Below are positions 43,837 through 52,400 of a stretch of DNA of 64,000 bases, one piece after another. The translations under genes and the position numbers were made by a program. Source of the stretch: Balneola sp. GTDB taxonomy: Bacteria > Bacteroidota > Rhodothermia > Balneolales > Balneolaceae. The notes below the pieces were generated by a model. It saw only the letters and a program-made list of their open reading frames with translations. It made no database searches and was not told the DNA's origin. The stretch covers positions 267,410-331,409 of the forward strand of contig JAEPPZ010000003.1 of the NCBI GenBank assembly GCA_017640785.1, written 5' to 3'. Each line of letters starts with the position of its first letter. Position 1 is the first letter of the stretch.

Positions 43837-43940
43837 ATGACAATGATCCATTTTTCAAATTACAAGAAATTAGTACCTGAGCTTTTCTTTACATAGAAGG
43901 GATTGAGCAATAGGTTTTATATACATTCTAATATCTACTT

Positions 43941-46058
43941 ATGAGTTACTTAAACATCACAAAAAAAGAAAATGTTGCTGTCATTACTTTAAATCAGCCT
44001 GGAGAAAAAGTAAATACGCTTAACGAGGCTATGATGGATCAGTTTGCAAATTTTCTTGATGATCTTGAATCCGATGTATCATTAAAAGGGGCTGTTCTTA
44101 TCAGCGGAAAGAAAAATAACTTTATTGCCGGTGCTGATATAGAAATGTTCAAAGCCCGGGAAACAGCTGAAGAAATAGAGCAATTAAGCCTGGGCGGACA
44201 TAAGATATTAAACAGAGTTGAGAGCTCTTCAAAACCAATTGTGGTGGCAATACACGGAAGTTGCATGGGAGGCGGCCTGGAGCTTTCTTTGGCCTGTCAT
44301 TATCGAATTGCCTCCGGACATTCCAAAACTATTATGGCATTGCCTGAAGTGAAACTGGGTATTCTTCCCGGAACAGGAGGAACTCAACGTCTACCGAGAT
44401 TGATCGGCATTCAGAAATCACTGAATTATATGTTAACCGGAAAAAATATTTATGCCCGTCAAGCTTATAAAATGGGATTAGTGGATGAGCTTGTTCATAA
44501 AGATGCTCTCGAAGAAGCCGCCATAAAAGCCGTTCACAAAGTTTCATCAGGCAAATTTGAACGAACAGATAAAAGAACTTCTATGGAAAAGATGATCGAG
44601 AGTAATGGCCTCGGACGTAAGATCGTTTTTTCGCAGGCTCTTAAACAAACACTCGCCCAGACAAAAGGAAATTACCCGGCTCCGGAAAAGATCTTAGAGG
44701 CTGTTGAATATGGCTATAAGCACGGCAAAGAAAAAGGTTTATTGAATGAAGCGAAACTCTTTGGTGAACTGGGAGCGACTTATGAATCCAGAGCTTTGGT
44801 GAATCTGTTTTTTGCAATGAACAACGCCAAGAAAAATCCTCAAAAAGATCTGGTAAAACCTGTTAACAAGATCGGTGTTCTGGGAGCAGGTTTAATGGGT
44901 TCGGGAATTGCTGATGTAAGTATTAACAAGGGAAAATACTCCGTACTACTGAAAGATCGTGATCTAGAATCCGCATCAAAAGGCGAACAGGGTATATGGG
45001 AAGATCTGAATAAAAAATCTAAAAAAAGGATCATCACTAAGTTTGAAAGAGATGAAATTGCCAGCCGGGTTACCGGTGTAGATTCATATGCCGGTTTTGA
45101 TGGATTGAACCTTGTTATAGAAGCTGTATTTGAAGATCTGAACCTCAAGCATAAAATCATAAAAGAAGTGGAAGAAGTAACTTCTGATGATACAATTTTT
45201 GCTTCTAATACTTCTTCGCTTCCTATTTCTGAAATCGCAAAAGCATCATCACATCCGGAAAACGTGATCGGCATGCACTATTTCTCTCCGGTGCAGAAGA
45301 TGCCCCTGCTGGAGATCATTACTACTGAACAAACTGCAGATTGGGTTACTGCTACTGCTTATGAAGTAGGCGTAAAACAGGGAAAGACCGTAATCGTTGT
45401 AAATGACGGTCCCGGATTTTATACCACCAGAATCTTAGCTCCATTTATGAATGAAGCTTTGCTTTTGCTTGAAGAAGGAGCATCCATTGAATTTCTGGAC
45501 AAAGCTATGAAACAGTTTGGATACCCTGTCGGACCAATGGCTCTTTTAGATGAAGTTGGATTTGATGTAGGCGCTCATGTTGGAGAAACTATGAAGCCAA
45601 TGTTTGATAAAAGAGGAGCAAGATCTTCAGAAAAAGCTCAGGAGCTCGTTGATGAAGGTTATTTGGGTCGTAAGAATAAAAAAGGGATGTATTCTTATTC
45701 AGACGGAAAGAAAAAAGAAGTGAATACCGGAATCTATAAATACTTCGGTGGTACAAACAGAACAAATCCTGATATGGAAACCGCTCAGTTCCGAATGGCA
45801 TTAACCATGATCAATGAAGCTGCATATTGTCTGGAAGAAGGAATTCTTAAATCAGCAACTGATGGAGATCTTGGAGCAATTTTAGGCTTAGGATTCCCTC
45901 CATTCCTTGGCGGTCCTTTCAGGTATATTGATCGTTTAGGAGCCGATGTGATTGTCAAAAAACTAAATGGCTTTGCTGAAGAATTTGGTCCAAGATTCAA
46001 ACCAGCACCAATTTTGATGGATAAAGCCAAAAAGGGAGAATATTTTCATAAAGATTGA
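43941..46058 (+). CDS. fadJ: Fatty acid oxidation complex alpha subunit (enoyl-CoA hydratase/3-hydroxyacyl-CoA dehydrogenase)
   Basis: A 705-residue bifunctional enzyme. The N-terminal crotonase domain (1-190) has VLISGKKNNFIAGADIEMFK and GSCMGGGLELSLACHYRIAS with LPEVKLGILPGTGGTQRLPR (acid/base Glu residues). The NAD domain starts at about residue 312 (IGVLGAGLMGSGIADVSINK, Rossmann GxGxxG). The dehydrogenase catalytic His lies in GMHYFSPVQKMPLLEI, and the C-terminal 3HCDH domains follow. Works with FadI. ATG at 43941; a perfect 11-bp hairpin follows at 46167. Confidence 0.96.
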   Translation: MSYLNITKKENVAVITLNQPGEKVNTLNEAMMDQFANFLDDLESDVSLKGAVLISGKKNNFIAGADIEMFKARETAEEIEQLSLGGHKILNRVESSSKPIVVAIHGSCMGGGLELSLACHYRIASGHSKTIMALPEVKLGILPGTGGTQRLPRLIGIQKSLNYMLTGKNIYARQAYKMGLVDELVHKDALEEAAIKAVHKVSSGKFERTDKRTSMEKMIESNGLGRKIVFSQALKQTLAQTKGNYPAPEKILEAVEYGYKHGKEKGLLNEAKLFGELGATYESRALVNLFFAMNNAKKNPQKDLVKPVNKIGVLGAGLMGSGIADVSINKGKYSVLLKDRDLESASKGEQGIWEDLNKKSKKRIITKFERDEIASRVTGVDSYAGFDGLNLVIEAVFEDLNLKHKIIKEVEEVTSDDTIFASNTSSLPISEIAKASSHPENVIGMHYFSPVQKMPLLEIITTEQTADWVTATAYEVGVKQGKTVIVVNDGPGFYTTRILAPFMNEALLLLEEGASIEFLDKAMKQFGYPVGPMALLDEVGFDVGAHVGETMKPMFDKRGARSSEKAQELVDEGYLGRKNKKGMYSYSDGKKKEVNTGIYKYFGGTNRTNPDMETAQFRMALTMINEAAYCLEEGILKSATDGDLGAILGLGFPPFLGGPFRYIDRLGADVIVKKLNGFAEEFGPRFKPAPILMDKAKKGEYFHKD

Positions 46059-46166
46059 TCTCTAAATCATCCTCTTAGGTCATGATAAGAGCTAAGTCCT
46101 CTTCTTGTATATTTTCTTCTCTCCGGAATCCATCTGGCAGATAACCCATTGTGTGAAAAGAAATTA

Positions 46167-46194
46167 AAACAGAATTCTTACTTGAATTCTGTTT
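46167..46194 (+). terminator. Terminator-like hairpin after fadJ
   Basis: AAACAGAATTC-ttactt-GAATTCTGTTT is an 11-bp perfect stem, followed by CCTAAT with no clear T-tract. It lies about 110 nt after fadJ and 40 nt before the YCF48-like gene. Confidence 0.5.
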
Positions 46195-46234
46195 CCTAAT
46201 CTGATATTGTCCTGATTAATAAATTCACTTGCTC

Positions 46235-47275
46235 ATGAAAACCATTCTTACCGTTCTATCTGTTTCACTTTTGTTTCTTTCATGTACTGTTAATAAAGAA
46301 AAGAATTTTCAAGTCACTACTTTCGAAATTCCTGACATAAGCATTCGTGCAATCGAAGCTATTGATAAAAACACTATGTGGTTTGCAGGGACAAATGGTC
46401 AGGTTGGATTCACTAAAACCAAAGGTTTAAGTTTTGAGATTGATACGATCAGCTATGATATCCTAAAGCCCGAGTTTCGATCCATCGCTGTAACAGATAG
46501 TGCAACTTTCGTTCTGAGTATAGCTTCACCAGCCTTGTTATATAAAAGTACTGACGATGGAAAAAATTGGGATTTGGTTTATATGGAGGATAACCCTTCA
46601 GCTTTCTACAATGCTATGGCTATTTCCAAAAACGGTTTTGGAGTGGCTGTTGGTGACCCTATTGACGATTGCCTTTCTGTAATAATCACCGAAAATAGTG
46701 GCGATAACTGGAAAAAAATTTCCTGTGATTCTCTTCCCATCGTAGTAAATGGAGAAGCGGGATTTGCAGCAAGTAACTCAAATGTGAATATTATCGGAGA
46801 TAACGTTTGGCTGGTTTCAGGCGGAACACGAGCGCGGGTTTTTCATAGTGAAAATAAAGGAGAGACCTGGAGAGTGTATAATACTCCAATAGTTCAGGGA
46901 GGACAGATGACAGGAATCTTTACCAGTCATTTTTATGATTCTCAGAATGGAATAATTATGGGTGGGGACTGGAATCAGAAAGATAAAAATACTGAGAACA
47001 AAGCCATTACATCTGACGGTGGAAGAACATGGACTTTAACAGCAGATGGTGAGGGACCTTCTTACCGCTCATCAGTAAGATATATTCCCGGAAGTAAAGG
47101 AAAAGAACTTATCGCTGTTGGAACTCCGGGCATATCCTATTCAAAAGACGGAGGAATGAGCTGGAAGAAAGTGAGTGAAGAGCCTTTTTATACGATCCGT
47201 TTTGTTCCTGATGGAAAATCTGCCTGGCTTGCAGGCTCAGGAAAGATTGGGAAATTGGAACTGACTGATCAGTAG
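46235..47275 (+). CDS. YCF48/BNR-repeat lipoprotein
   Basis: A 346-residue exported beta-propeller-like lipoprotein. The start at ATG 46235 gives MKTILTVLSVSLLFLSC, with Cys17 as lipobox. Asp-box-type motifs (S/T-x-D-x-G-x-x-W) recur: STDDGKNWDL, TSDGGRTWTL, SKDGGMSWKK, and NKGETWRVYN. Such proteins resemble the photosystem II assembly factor YCF48 and sialidase BNR repeats, but lack a catalytic set. The stop overlaps that of the convergent motB by 7 nt. Confidence 0.88.
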   Translation: MKTILTVLSVSLLFLSCTVNKEKNFQVTTFEIPDISIRAIEAIDKNTMWFAGTNGQVGFTKTKGLSFEIDTISYDILKPEFRSIAVTDSATFVLSIASPALLYKSTDDGKNWDLVYMEDNPSAFYNAMAISKNGFGVAVGDPIDDCLSVIITENSGDNWKKISCDSLPIVVNGEAGFAASNSNVNIIGDNVWLVSGGTRARVFHSENKGETWRVYNTPIVQGGQMTGIFTSHFYDSQNGIIMGGDWNQKDKNTENKAITSDGGRTWTLTADGEGPSYRSSVRYIPGSKGKELIAVGTPGISYSKDGGMSWKKVSEEPFYTIRFVPDGKSAWLAGSGKIGKLELTDQ

Positions 47276-47943
47276 TAAATTCTAATCACAATTCTTCGGT
47301 TTAAAGCTCTGTTTTCAACTATATCGTTTCCGGCTTCATCTACATGAGGTACGATAGGCTTTGTATCTGCATAACCGGATGCCTTAATTCTTTCAGGCTC
47401 AATACCTTCCTGAATAAAATACTTCACAACTCCGGATGCTCTTGCAACAGATAATTCCCAATTTGACGGATAAACAGGAGTATTGATCGGGACATTATCA
47501 CTATGCCCTTCAACATCTACTTTGAATTTATAATAACCCAGATCATTCATCGCCTGAGTTACTTTGTCAATGATCTGCTGTCCTGTAGGTAACAGATTTG
47601 CCTCTCCCGAGTTATAAAATGAACTTGAATTGAAAAATAATTTTATTCCTTCCCGATCTAGAATAATATCAACCAGCTCTGCTTCTCTTTCTTCTGCAAG
47701 TTTTTCGTCAAGGTCTTTTTTAACCTCAGCCAGAGGAGTCTGAACATTTTCCTGTTTATTTATTTCAGATCTTAACCCTTGCTTCATCTGTTCCCATAAG
47801 TTCAGATCTACATAAGAAACTGCAATTAGTACAGCAAAAAATGCCAATAACAACGTGATCATATCACTGTACGTTAACAGCCATTCTTGATCTTCCTCAT
47901 GACTGTCTAATTCCGTTTTTCTATGGAGATTCTTTAGATCCAA
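47269..47943 (-). CDS. motB: MotB-like stator protein
   Basis: A 224-residue stator subunit. One membrane helix follows the short N-terminus: WLLTYSDMITLLLAFFAVLI, with Asp27 at the position of the proton/ion-binding Asp32 of E. coli MotB. A linker leads to an OmpA-type peptidoglycan-binding domain: VDVEGHSDNVPINTPVYPSN, WELSVARASGVVKYF, RIKASGYADTKPI, NRALNRRIVIRI. The start is TTG at 47943, 5 nt after the motA stop, with AAAGGA upstream. The sequence is closer to flagellar MotB than to ExbD/TolR. Last gene of the five-gene operon. Confidence 0.95.
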   Translation of the reverse strand: MDLKNLHRKTELDSHEEDQEWLLTYSDMITLLLAFFAVLIAVSYVDLNLWEQMKQGLRSEINKQENVQTPLAEVKKDLDEKLAEEREAELVDIILDREGIKLFFNSSSFYNSGEANLLPTGQQIIDKVTQAMNDLGYYKFKVDVEGHSDNVPINTPVYPSNWELSVARASGVVKYFIQEGIEPERIKASGYADTKPIVPHVDEAGNDIVENRALNRRIVIRIYY

Positions 47944-47948
47944 AAGAT

Positions 47949-48773
47949 TTATCCTTTCTCTTTTTTCTGCTGCCCTTTAAGGTCTCTTCTTAAATATGTT
48001 TTTAGCTTATCCTCAATGTAAAAGCTCGACTTCTTTGAATTGATAAGTAATACACCTTCAAGCATAAAGTATTCACGATACCGATTTTGCTGAGCGATAT
48101 TCTTCAATTTCTCTGACATTGGATAAAAAATAAATCTGGCCAAAGAAATACCATACAATGTTGTAATTAACGCTGCAGCAAGGCCGGGGCCCATTCCGGA
48201 TGGATTTTCTAATTGACCTAACATTACTACCAAACCAAATAGTGTACCAAACATACCAAATGAGGGGGCCGCTCCACCCATAGCACGGAGAACATCAACT
48301 ACTACCATTTTACGGAAGTAATGCTCTTCAATACTTACCCCAGCAAATTCCTTAATCTCATCATTTGTATAATTCGTATTGATCAAAGAAAAGAAATACC
48401 CGGTTACTTCGTCTCCGTTCTCTTTTTCCAACGAGCTCATTGCCTTTATTCGGTTTGCTTTAACCTGATCACTCCATTCAAGAATATTCTTCAGGTCTTC
48501 ACTAAGCTTTTTATGTGATATTCTTGATTGATTGAACAAATAAAACACACTACCAAGTGCCTGCCCCACATATTTAGGCTGATAAGTAATAAATGCGGCA
48601 TTTAAAACCCCACCAAGAACTATAAACAAACTTGGGATATTCAAAAACTGATATTTACTTAGCATAGGAATCGAGTTTATATATCCTGTAGCACCGGTAA
48701 TTTCTGTCACTCCAAAAATTAAAATCCCTACACTAAAGAATACTCCTATAATATTTGTAAGCGATAATCTCAT
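47949..48773 (-). CDS. motA: MotA-like stator protein
   Basis: A 274-residue integral membrane protein with four helices. SLFIVLGGVLNAAFITYQPK, APSFGMFGTLFGLVVMLGQL and GMGPGLAAALITTLYGISLA are the MotA signature. The cytoplasmic loop keeps Arg108 and Glu116, spaced by 8 as R90/E98 of E. coli MotA, the residues that contact FliG, and Pro170 and Pro218 match P173 and P222. The length is that of flagellar MotA rather than ExbB/TolQ. It overlaps the lipoprotein stop by 4 nt and is directly followed by motB. Confidence 0.95.
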   Translation of the reverse strand: MRLSLTNIIGVFFSVGILIFGVTEITGATGYINSIPMLSKYQFLNIPSLFIVLGGVLNAAFITYQPKYVGQALGSVFYLFNQSRISHKKLSEDLKNILEWSDQVKANRIKAMSSLEKENGDEVTGYFFSLINTNYTNDEIKEFAGVSIEEHYFRKMVVVDVLRAMGGAAPSFGMFGTLFGLVVMLGQLENPSGMGPGLAAALITTLYGISLARFIFYPMSEKLKNIAQQNRYREYFMLEGVLLINSKKSSFYIEDKLKTYLRRDLKGQQKKEKG

Positions 48774-49405
48774 TGTTCTGTATCCCCTTTTATATCTTTA
48801 ATAATATCTTCAAGTTCAGGAATATCCGGTATCATGATATCAGGATTCATTTTAACTGCTTTATCCCAGTTTTCTCTGGTCGCCGATTTTCTATTCAACA
48901 TAAAATAGATAGTTCCTTTCAGGCCATAAGCGTCTGCAGTTTCCTGAACTCTTAGTGATTCGTTTACCTTTAATAAAGCTTCATTATACTCTCCTTTATA
49001 AAACAAATCCTGAGCCGCCCTGAATGAGGAAAGCAATTTTTGCATATCAACTGCACGTTGTTTTATAAGGGTAGAATCAGCAATAATGATAGTATCTTTC
49101 TCCGCCGGACTCATTCCACTTAGATCCAGAAAAAAATCTTCTTTATTCGGGTCTAGTGTTACTTCCAAGTCTGTATTCTTGTTTTTGTAAATTACTTTTA
49201 TTGAATTTGAAACCTTACTCGCTCCGGCACCTTCTTTAACTAAAGTAGAAGAATCTTCTGCTGGTGTTTCAGGCGTAATTCCTGCCGAGCTGCTCTCTTC
49301 AGGTGTTTGCTCTGTTGTAGCACAACCGGTAATAGCTAAACAAGCCACCGCTACGATCGCTACAATAAGTTTTATTCTAAAATCTAAAGACACATTGTAA
49401 GCCAT
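48770..49405 (-). CDS. TPR-containing lipoprotein of the motor operon
   Basis: A 211-residue lipoprotein with signal LIVAIVAVACLAITGC (Cys28) and a Ser/Glu/Pro-rich linker. A C-terminal TPR-like unit, FRAAQDLFYKGEYNEALLKV, NESLRVQETADAYGLKGTIY and FMLNRKSATRENWDKAVKMN, suggests protein binding. Its start overlaps the barrel gene by 29 nt and its stop overlaps motA (ATGA). No name can be given. Location and operon position suggest it tethers or guides an outer-membrane part of the motor (inference). Confidence 0.85.
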   Translation of the reverse strand: MAYNVSLDFRIKLIVAIVAVACLAITGCATTEQTPEESSSAGITPETPAEDSSTLVKEGAGASKVSNSIKVIYKNKNTDLEVTLDPNKEDFFLDLSGMSPAEKDTIIIADSTLIKQRAVDMQKLLSSFRAAQDLFYKGEYNEALLKVNESLRVQETADAYGLKGTIYFMLNRKSATRENWDKAVKMNPDIMIPDIPELEDIIKDIKGDTEQ

Positions 49406-50450
49406 AACTTAACCGATTAAATGTTATACTTTGATCTACGTCTTTCTGCCTTAGCTCATCACCTGAAATTATATTTCTGGCATATAATCCTACTGATATT
49501 GATTCTGTGAAATTAAATTGTAACCCCGGTGATATCGTAAAAATACTGCCTTCATACTTTGTTAATGCAAAACGAACATCAGCATCAAGAGTAAGCAACA
49601 AGCGATTTGCATTTATTGACTCGTTTTCTTCTCCCAAACCATACTGAAAAACAACACCAAGATTTAACAATGTAGCATTGTATAGGCTATCCTGGGTTCC
49701 TTTATAAATGTTAAATCCACCTCTGATCCCAAAATAAGACGAAACAGAATTATCAATCGGTTGTCGGAAAGTTATAGATGCGTTAAAATTAAGTATTTGT
49801 TGTTCAGCATCAGTAGTAGTGCTGTCAACTTTGAAGCTCTCTCCCGTAACTGTTTCCACACCTACATTTAAAAAGATAAGTTTACCTTTATCTATATCCT
49901 CTTTTGGAAACACCTGATTTGATATAAGCGTTTTCACCCACACGACTTCCTGAGATTCAGGTCTTATCATTCTTATATTTATGATAAAACCCTCAATGGC
50001 CTTTTTTTGAACTGAGACCTCAATTAAAGCATGTAATGAATACTTTTGAGCAGTTTCTAAAAGCAATTCACTATTAGACTCAGCAAGGCTTCTCCCTTTC
50101 GTATTTGATATCTGAATTGTTGAATCTCGTCCAAATATTTTGAGTTCGTTCGTAGGTTTTAATTCAGGAGGGGATATAATGGTAAGAGCAGAATATTCCC
50201 TGAATGTTTGTTCTATACGGGAAACTATATATCCTACTGTTTCTTCTGACAGGTAATTTTCATTGTAGTTTAATCGATATACCGTTACTCGCCTTACATC
50301 AGAGGGTATATCAGATGTCATGTCCTGCAATTTTGCTACAGCCTTCTCAACCAAAACTGCATCAGACTGTGCAAATGCATTTCTACCCATCAGAGAAACG
50401 AAAAACAAAAATACTATTATTCTAATAACAGGAAGTATTTTAACATTCAT
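49377..50450 (-). CDS. CsgG/FlgO-like domain plus outer-membrane barrel
   Basis: A 357-residue exported protein with a signal peptide ending near NAFA (residue 27). The N-terminal part (about 30-180: RRVTVYRLNYNENYLSEETV, GYIVSRIEQTFREYSALTII, HALIEVSVQKKAIEGFIINI) has the alternating pattern of the CsgG/FlgO/TolB-N-like fold. The C-terminal half is beta-barrel (SITFRQPIDNSVSSYFGIRG, LLNLGVVFQYGLG) and ends in an aromatic YGLQCVFRF. FlgO-type domains form outer-membrane rings around some flagella, so this could be the outer-membrane bushing of the motor (inference). It starts 3 nt after the FliF-FliG-like stop. Confidence 0.72.
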   Translation of the reverse strand: MNVKILPVIRIIVFLFFVSLMGRNAFAQSDAVLVEKAVAKLQDMTSDIPSDVRRVTVYRLNYNENYLSEETVGYIVSRIEQTFREYSALTIISPPELKPTNELKIFGRDSTIQISNTKGRSLAESNSELLLETAQKYSLHALIEVSVQKKAIEGFIINIRMIRPESQEVVWVKTLISNQVFPKEDIDKGKLIFLNVGVETVTGESFKVDSTTTDAEQQILNFNASITFRQPIDNSVSSYFGIRGGFNIYKGTQDSLYNATLLNLGVVFQYGLGEENESINANRLLLTLDADVRFALTKYEGSIFTISPGLQFNFTESISVGLYARNIISGDELRQKDVDQSITFNRLSYGLQCVFRF

Positions 50451-50453
50451 TTT

Positions 50454-52256
50454 CTACCCCCTGCTTTTGAGAACTTTTCTTATCAGTAAAAGAATATTCT
50501 TTCTGGCCCCTTCAATTTCAATAGATGTGAATTCCTGATTATTCTTTAATTCGCTTAAAATGAGCTCTTTTTCGCGATCAGGTCTGACACTCAATATTTT
50601 AGCCTTTACAGGTTCTTTTGAATTATAGAGAGCTTTTATTAATTCATCAGTGGTCGAATCTTCTAAAGCGGTCTGAAGAATTTCATCATTAACATTTGGT
50701 ATATCATCAAAAGCTACGAAGTACTTCCTTATCTTCTTAGCGAGATTCAAATCCTTCTCAGCTATTGAGTTAACAAAACTCTGCTGTTCCGTTATAGGTA
50801 GATTATCAATGGTATCCAGAATGCTTTCAACTCCATCAGCGGCTACATATTTCATATCAGAAACTGTAAGAGCTTTATGAGAAAAATGAGCAGCTACTTT
50901 CTTGTAAATTGAGATCGGTATGTTTGCTATTTTTCCCATTTTAAGAACAATAGGAATTCTCTTATTCTCATCCAGTTTTTGTAACACGAAACTTGATCTG
51001 TCACCGGATAGCTGAGCAAGTAAAATCGCAATCATTTCATCCGACTCTCCTCTAATAAGATGCAAAAGCTGCTGATTAGTAAGCTGATTCAGAAATTCAA
51101 AAAGGTGATTATCATCATCTCCTTTATTTTTTGATACTTTTAAAGCCAATAATTTTTTCTTGAATTCAGTAACTTCTTCTGCTTTTTCACTAACGGGTAT
51201 CGTTTCTATATTCGTTAAACCGAACAGAATTGAATCATGTACCTTATCATCTAAATAAGGTTGAAGAACATCTATTATTTTTGGGTCGGTACTGAATATT
51301 GCTCTTACTGCCTTTACAAGTCCTTCATCTTCATTATCTTTTATCAGATCTTCGACTAGTTTTGCTACTGTTTCAGGCTCACTAACTGTTCTGTTAATGA
51401 TAAACATCTTCTCTTCTTCGAATTTTGCCTGTTTATCATTTTTAAATTCTCTCAATTCATCTTTCGGCTTCTCATCTGATTCTAAACTTGCCTGAAGATT
51501 TTTTAATTCTTCGCTTACAGCACTATAATCTTGATTTTCAGAGCTTGATTTCTTCATTAATGCCCAAATCAGAAGAGCCATCGCAAGGATAAATAAACCA
51601 AGGATCACATACATCAAGTGTTTAGGGTTATTCCAATCTATACCTAAAAATTTATTTTCCGCTAACTCAACTCCATCATTTGATTGGCCTATAAATATAG
51701 TATCCGCTTTTGTTGTAGTAGCAGGAGTAGTTTCTCTTTGCTGATTTGGAAATATTTTTCTCTCTACTGTTACAATATCTCCACGAAATCGATCAGCATT
51801 TGCAACCATTCCCGCCATTTCACTAATAAACTCAGAGTCTTCCTGTGTATATGAAGTATCTATGAGAATGCGTATGGTAAGTTGATTCAATCTGAAACTA
51901 GAGTTAAACCCAGTGACTTTTATACTATCTCTGCTGGTTCTGGTAGCTTTTAACCCGGGAGGTATTACTGGTAAACCCGGAAGATTTTCTATCTCAAGTG
52001 GAGGTAATTCTTCCACTACTTCGTATTCACTGGCTACTAAAACCCGCTCAACTTCAGCCTGAACATCCACCAAAAAAGATCCATTTTCATAATACTCTGA
52101 AAGTGCATTTTCGAGTACTATTTCATAATAACGCTCATATTTGGTTTCTTCTGATTGTTTATCAGGTAAATTCGAGTTGCTTCCGGGAATTTGGGCAATA
52201 GAATTACTAAGGATAAAAAACCCTAATGAAAGTATGAAACTTATTGATCTTTTCAT
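50454..52256 (-). CDS. FliF-like/FliG-like fusion protein (putative rotor of a non-flagellar motor)
   Basis: A 600-residue protein that joins an MS-ring part and a switch part. Signal peptide 1-21 (ends NSIA). Residues about 40-172 match the C-terminal half of FliF: YERYYEIVLENALSEYYENG, NQLTIRILIDTS, MVANADRFRGDIVTVE and a final FPN. One membrane helix (about 213-235). The cytosolic part reads as FliG: an N-domain-like region (about 285-375), a middle domain (SDEMIAILLAQLSGDRSSFV) and a C-domain (DLNLAKKIRKYFVAFDDIPN, VNDEILQTALEDSTTDELIK). The EHPQ motif that binds FliM is ESDE here. The ATG at 52256 follows GGGGGTGAA; an in-frame GTG 15 codons earlier is less likely. First gene of the motA/motB operon. 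Confidence 0.85.
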   Translation of the reverse strand: MKRSISFILSLGFFILSNSIAQIPGSNSNLPDKQSEETKYERYYEIVLENALSEYYENGSFLVDVQAEVERVLVASEYEVVEELPPLEIENLPGLPVIPPGLKATRTSRDSIKVTGFNSSFRLNQLTIRILIDTSYTQEDSEFISEMAGMVANADRFRGDIVTVERKIFPNQQRETTPATTTKADTIFIGQSNDGVELAENKFLGIDWNNPKHLMYVILGLFILAMALLIWALMKKSSSENQDYSAVSEELKNLQASLESDEKPKDELREFKNDKQAKFEEEKMFIINRTVSEPETVAKLVEDLIKDNEDEGLVKAVRAIFSTDPKIIDVLQPYLDDKVHDSILFGLTNIETIPVSEKAEEVTEFKKKLLALKVSKNKGDDDNHLFEFLNQLTNQQLLHLIRGESDEMIAILLAQLSGDRSSFVLQKLDENKRIPIVLKMGKIANIPISIYKKVAAHFSHKALTVSDMKYVAADGVESILDTIDNLPITEQQSFVNSIAEKDLNLAKKIRKYFVAFDDIPNVNDEILQTALEDSTTDELIKALYNSKEPVKAKILSVRPDREKELILSELKNNQEFTSIEIEGARKNILLLIRKVLKSRG

Positions 52257-52293
52257 TTCACCCCCGATCTGTAGATAATATTTCAACAAAAAG

Positions 52294-52302
52294 TTATCCA
52301 CA
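52294..52302 (+). promoter_or_regulatory. DnaA box (perfect consensus)
   Basis: TTATCCACA, an exact DnaA box, sits inside an imperfect palindrome (CAACAAAAAGTT...AACTTTGTTG, 52284-52312) upstream of the motor operon. A second copy lies 107 bp away. Confidence 0.55.
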
Positions 52303-52400
52303 ACTTTGTTGAAGCAGAATTTTTATTAATTCTTGACAACAATAATATTATTTATTGATTTAAGCTAATTTTTTTGTCTTTTTTTGATCGAAGATTAAAG

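Noticed and set aside
47269..48773. MotA/MotB pair as a Zorya-type anti-phage system (ZorA/ZorB)
   Set aside because: No ZorC, ZorD or ZorE gene is near, MotA has the normal flagellar length and FliG-contact residues, and the pair is last in an operon that starts with a FliF/FliG-like protein.
47269..52256. Degenerate flagellar operon
   Set aside because: All five frames are intact and tightly packed and the stator residues are conserved; decay is not visible. The FliM-binding motif is changed, which fits specialisation more than decay.
52256..52301. GTG start 15 codons upstream of the FliF-FliG-like gene
   Set aside because: The extension puts charged residues before the signal peptide and overlaps the DnaA-box palindrome; the ATG at 52256 has a GGGGGTG site upstream.
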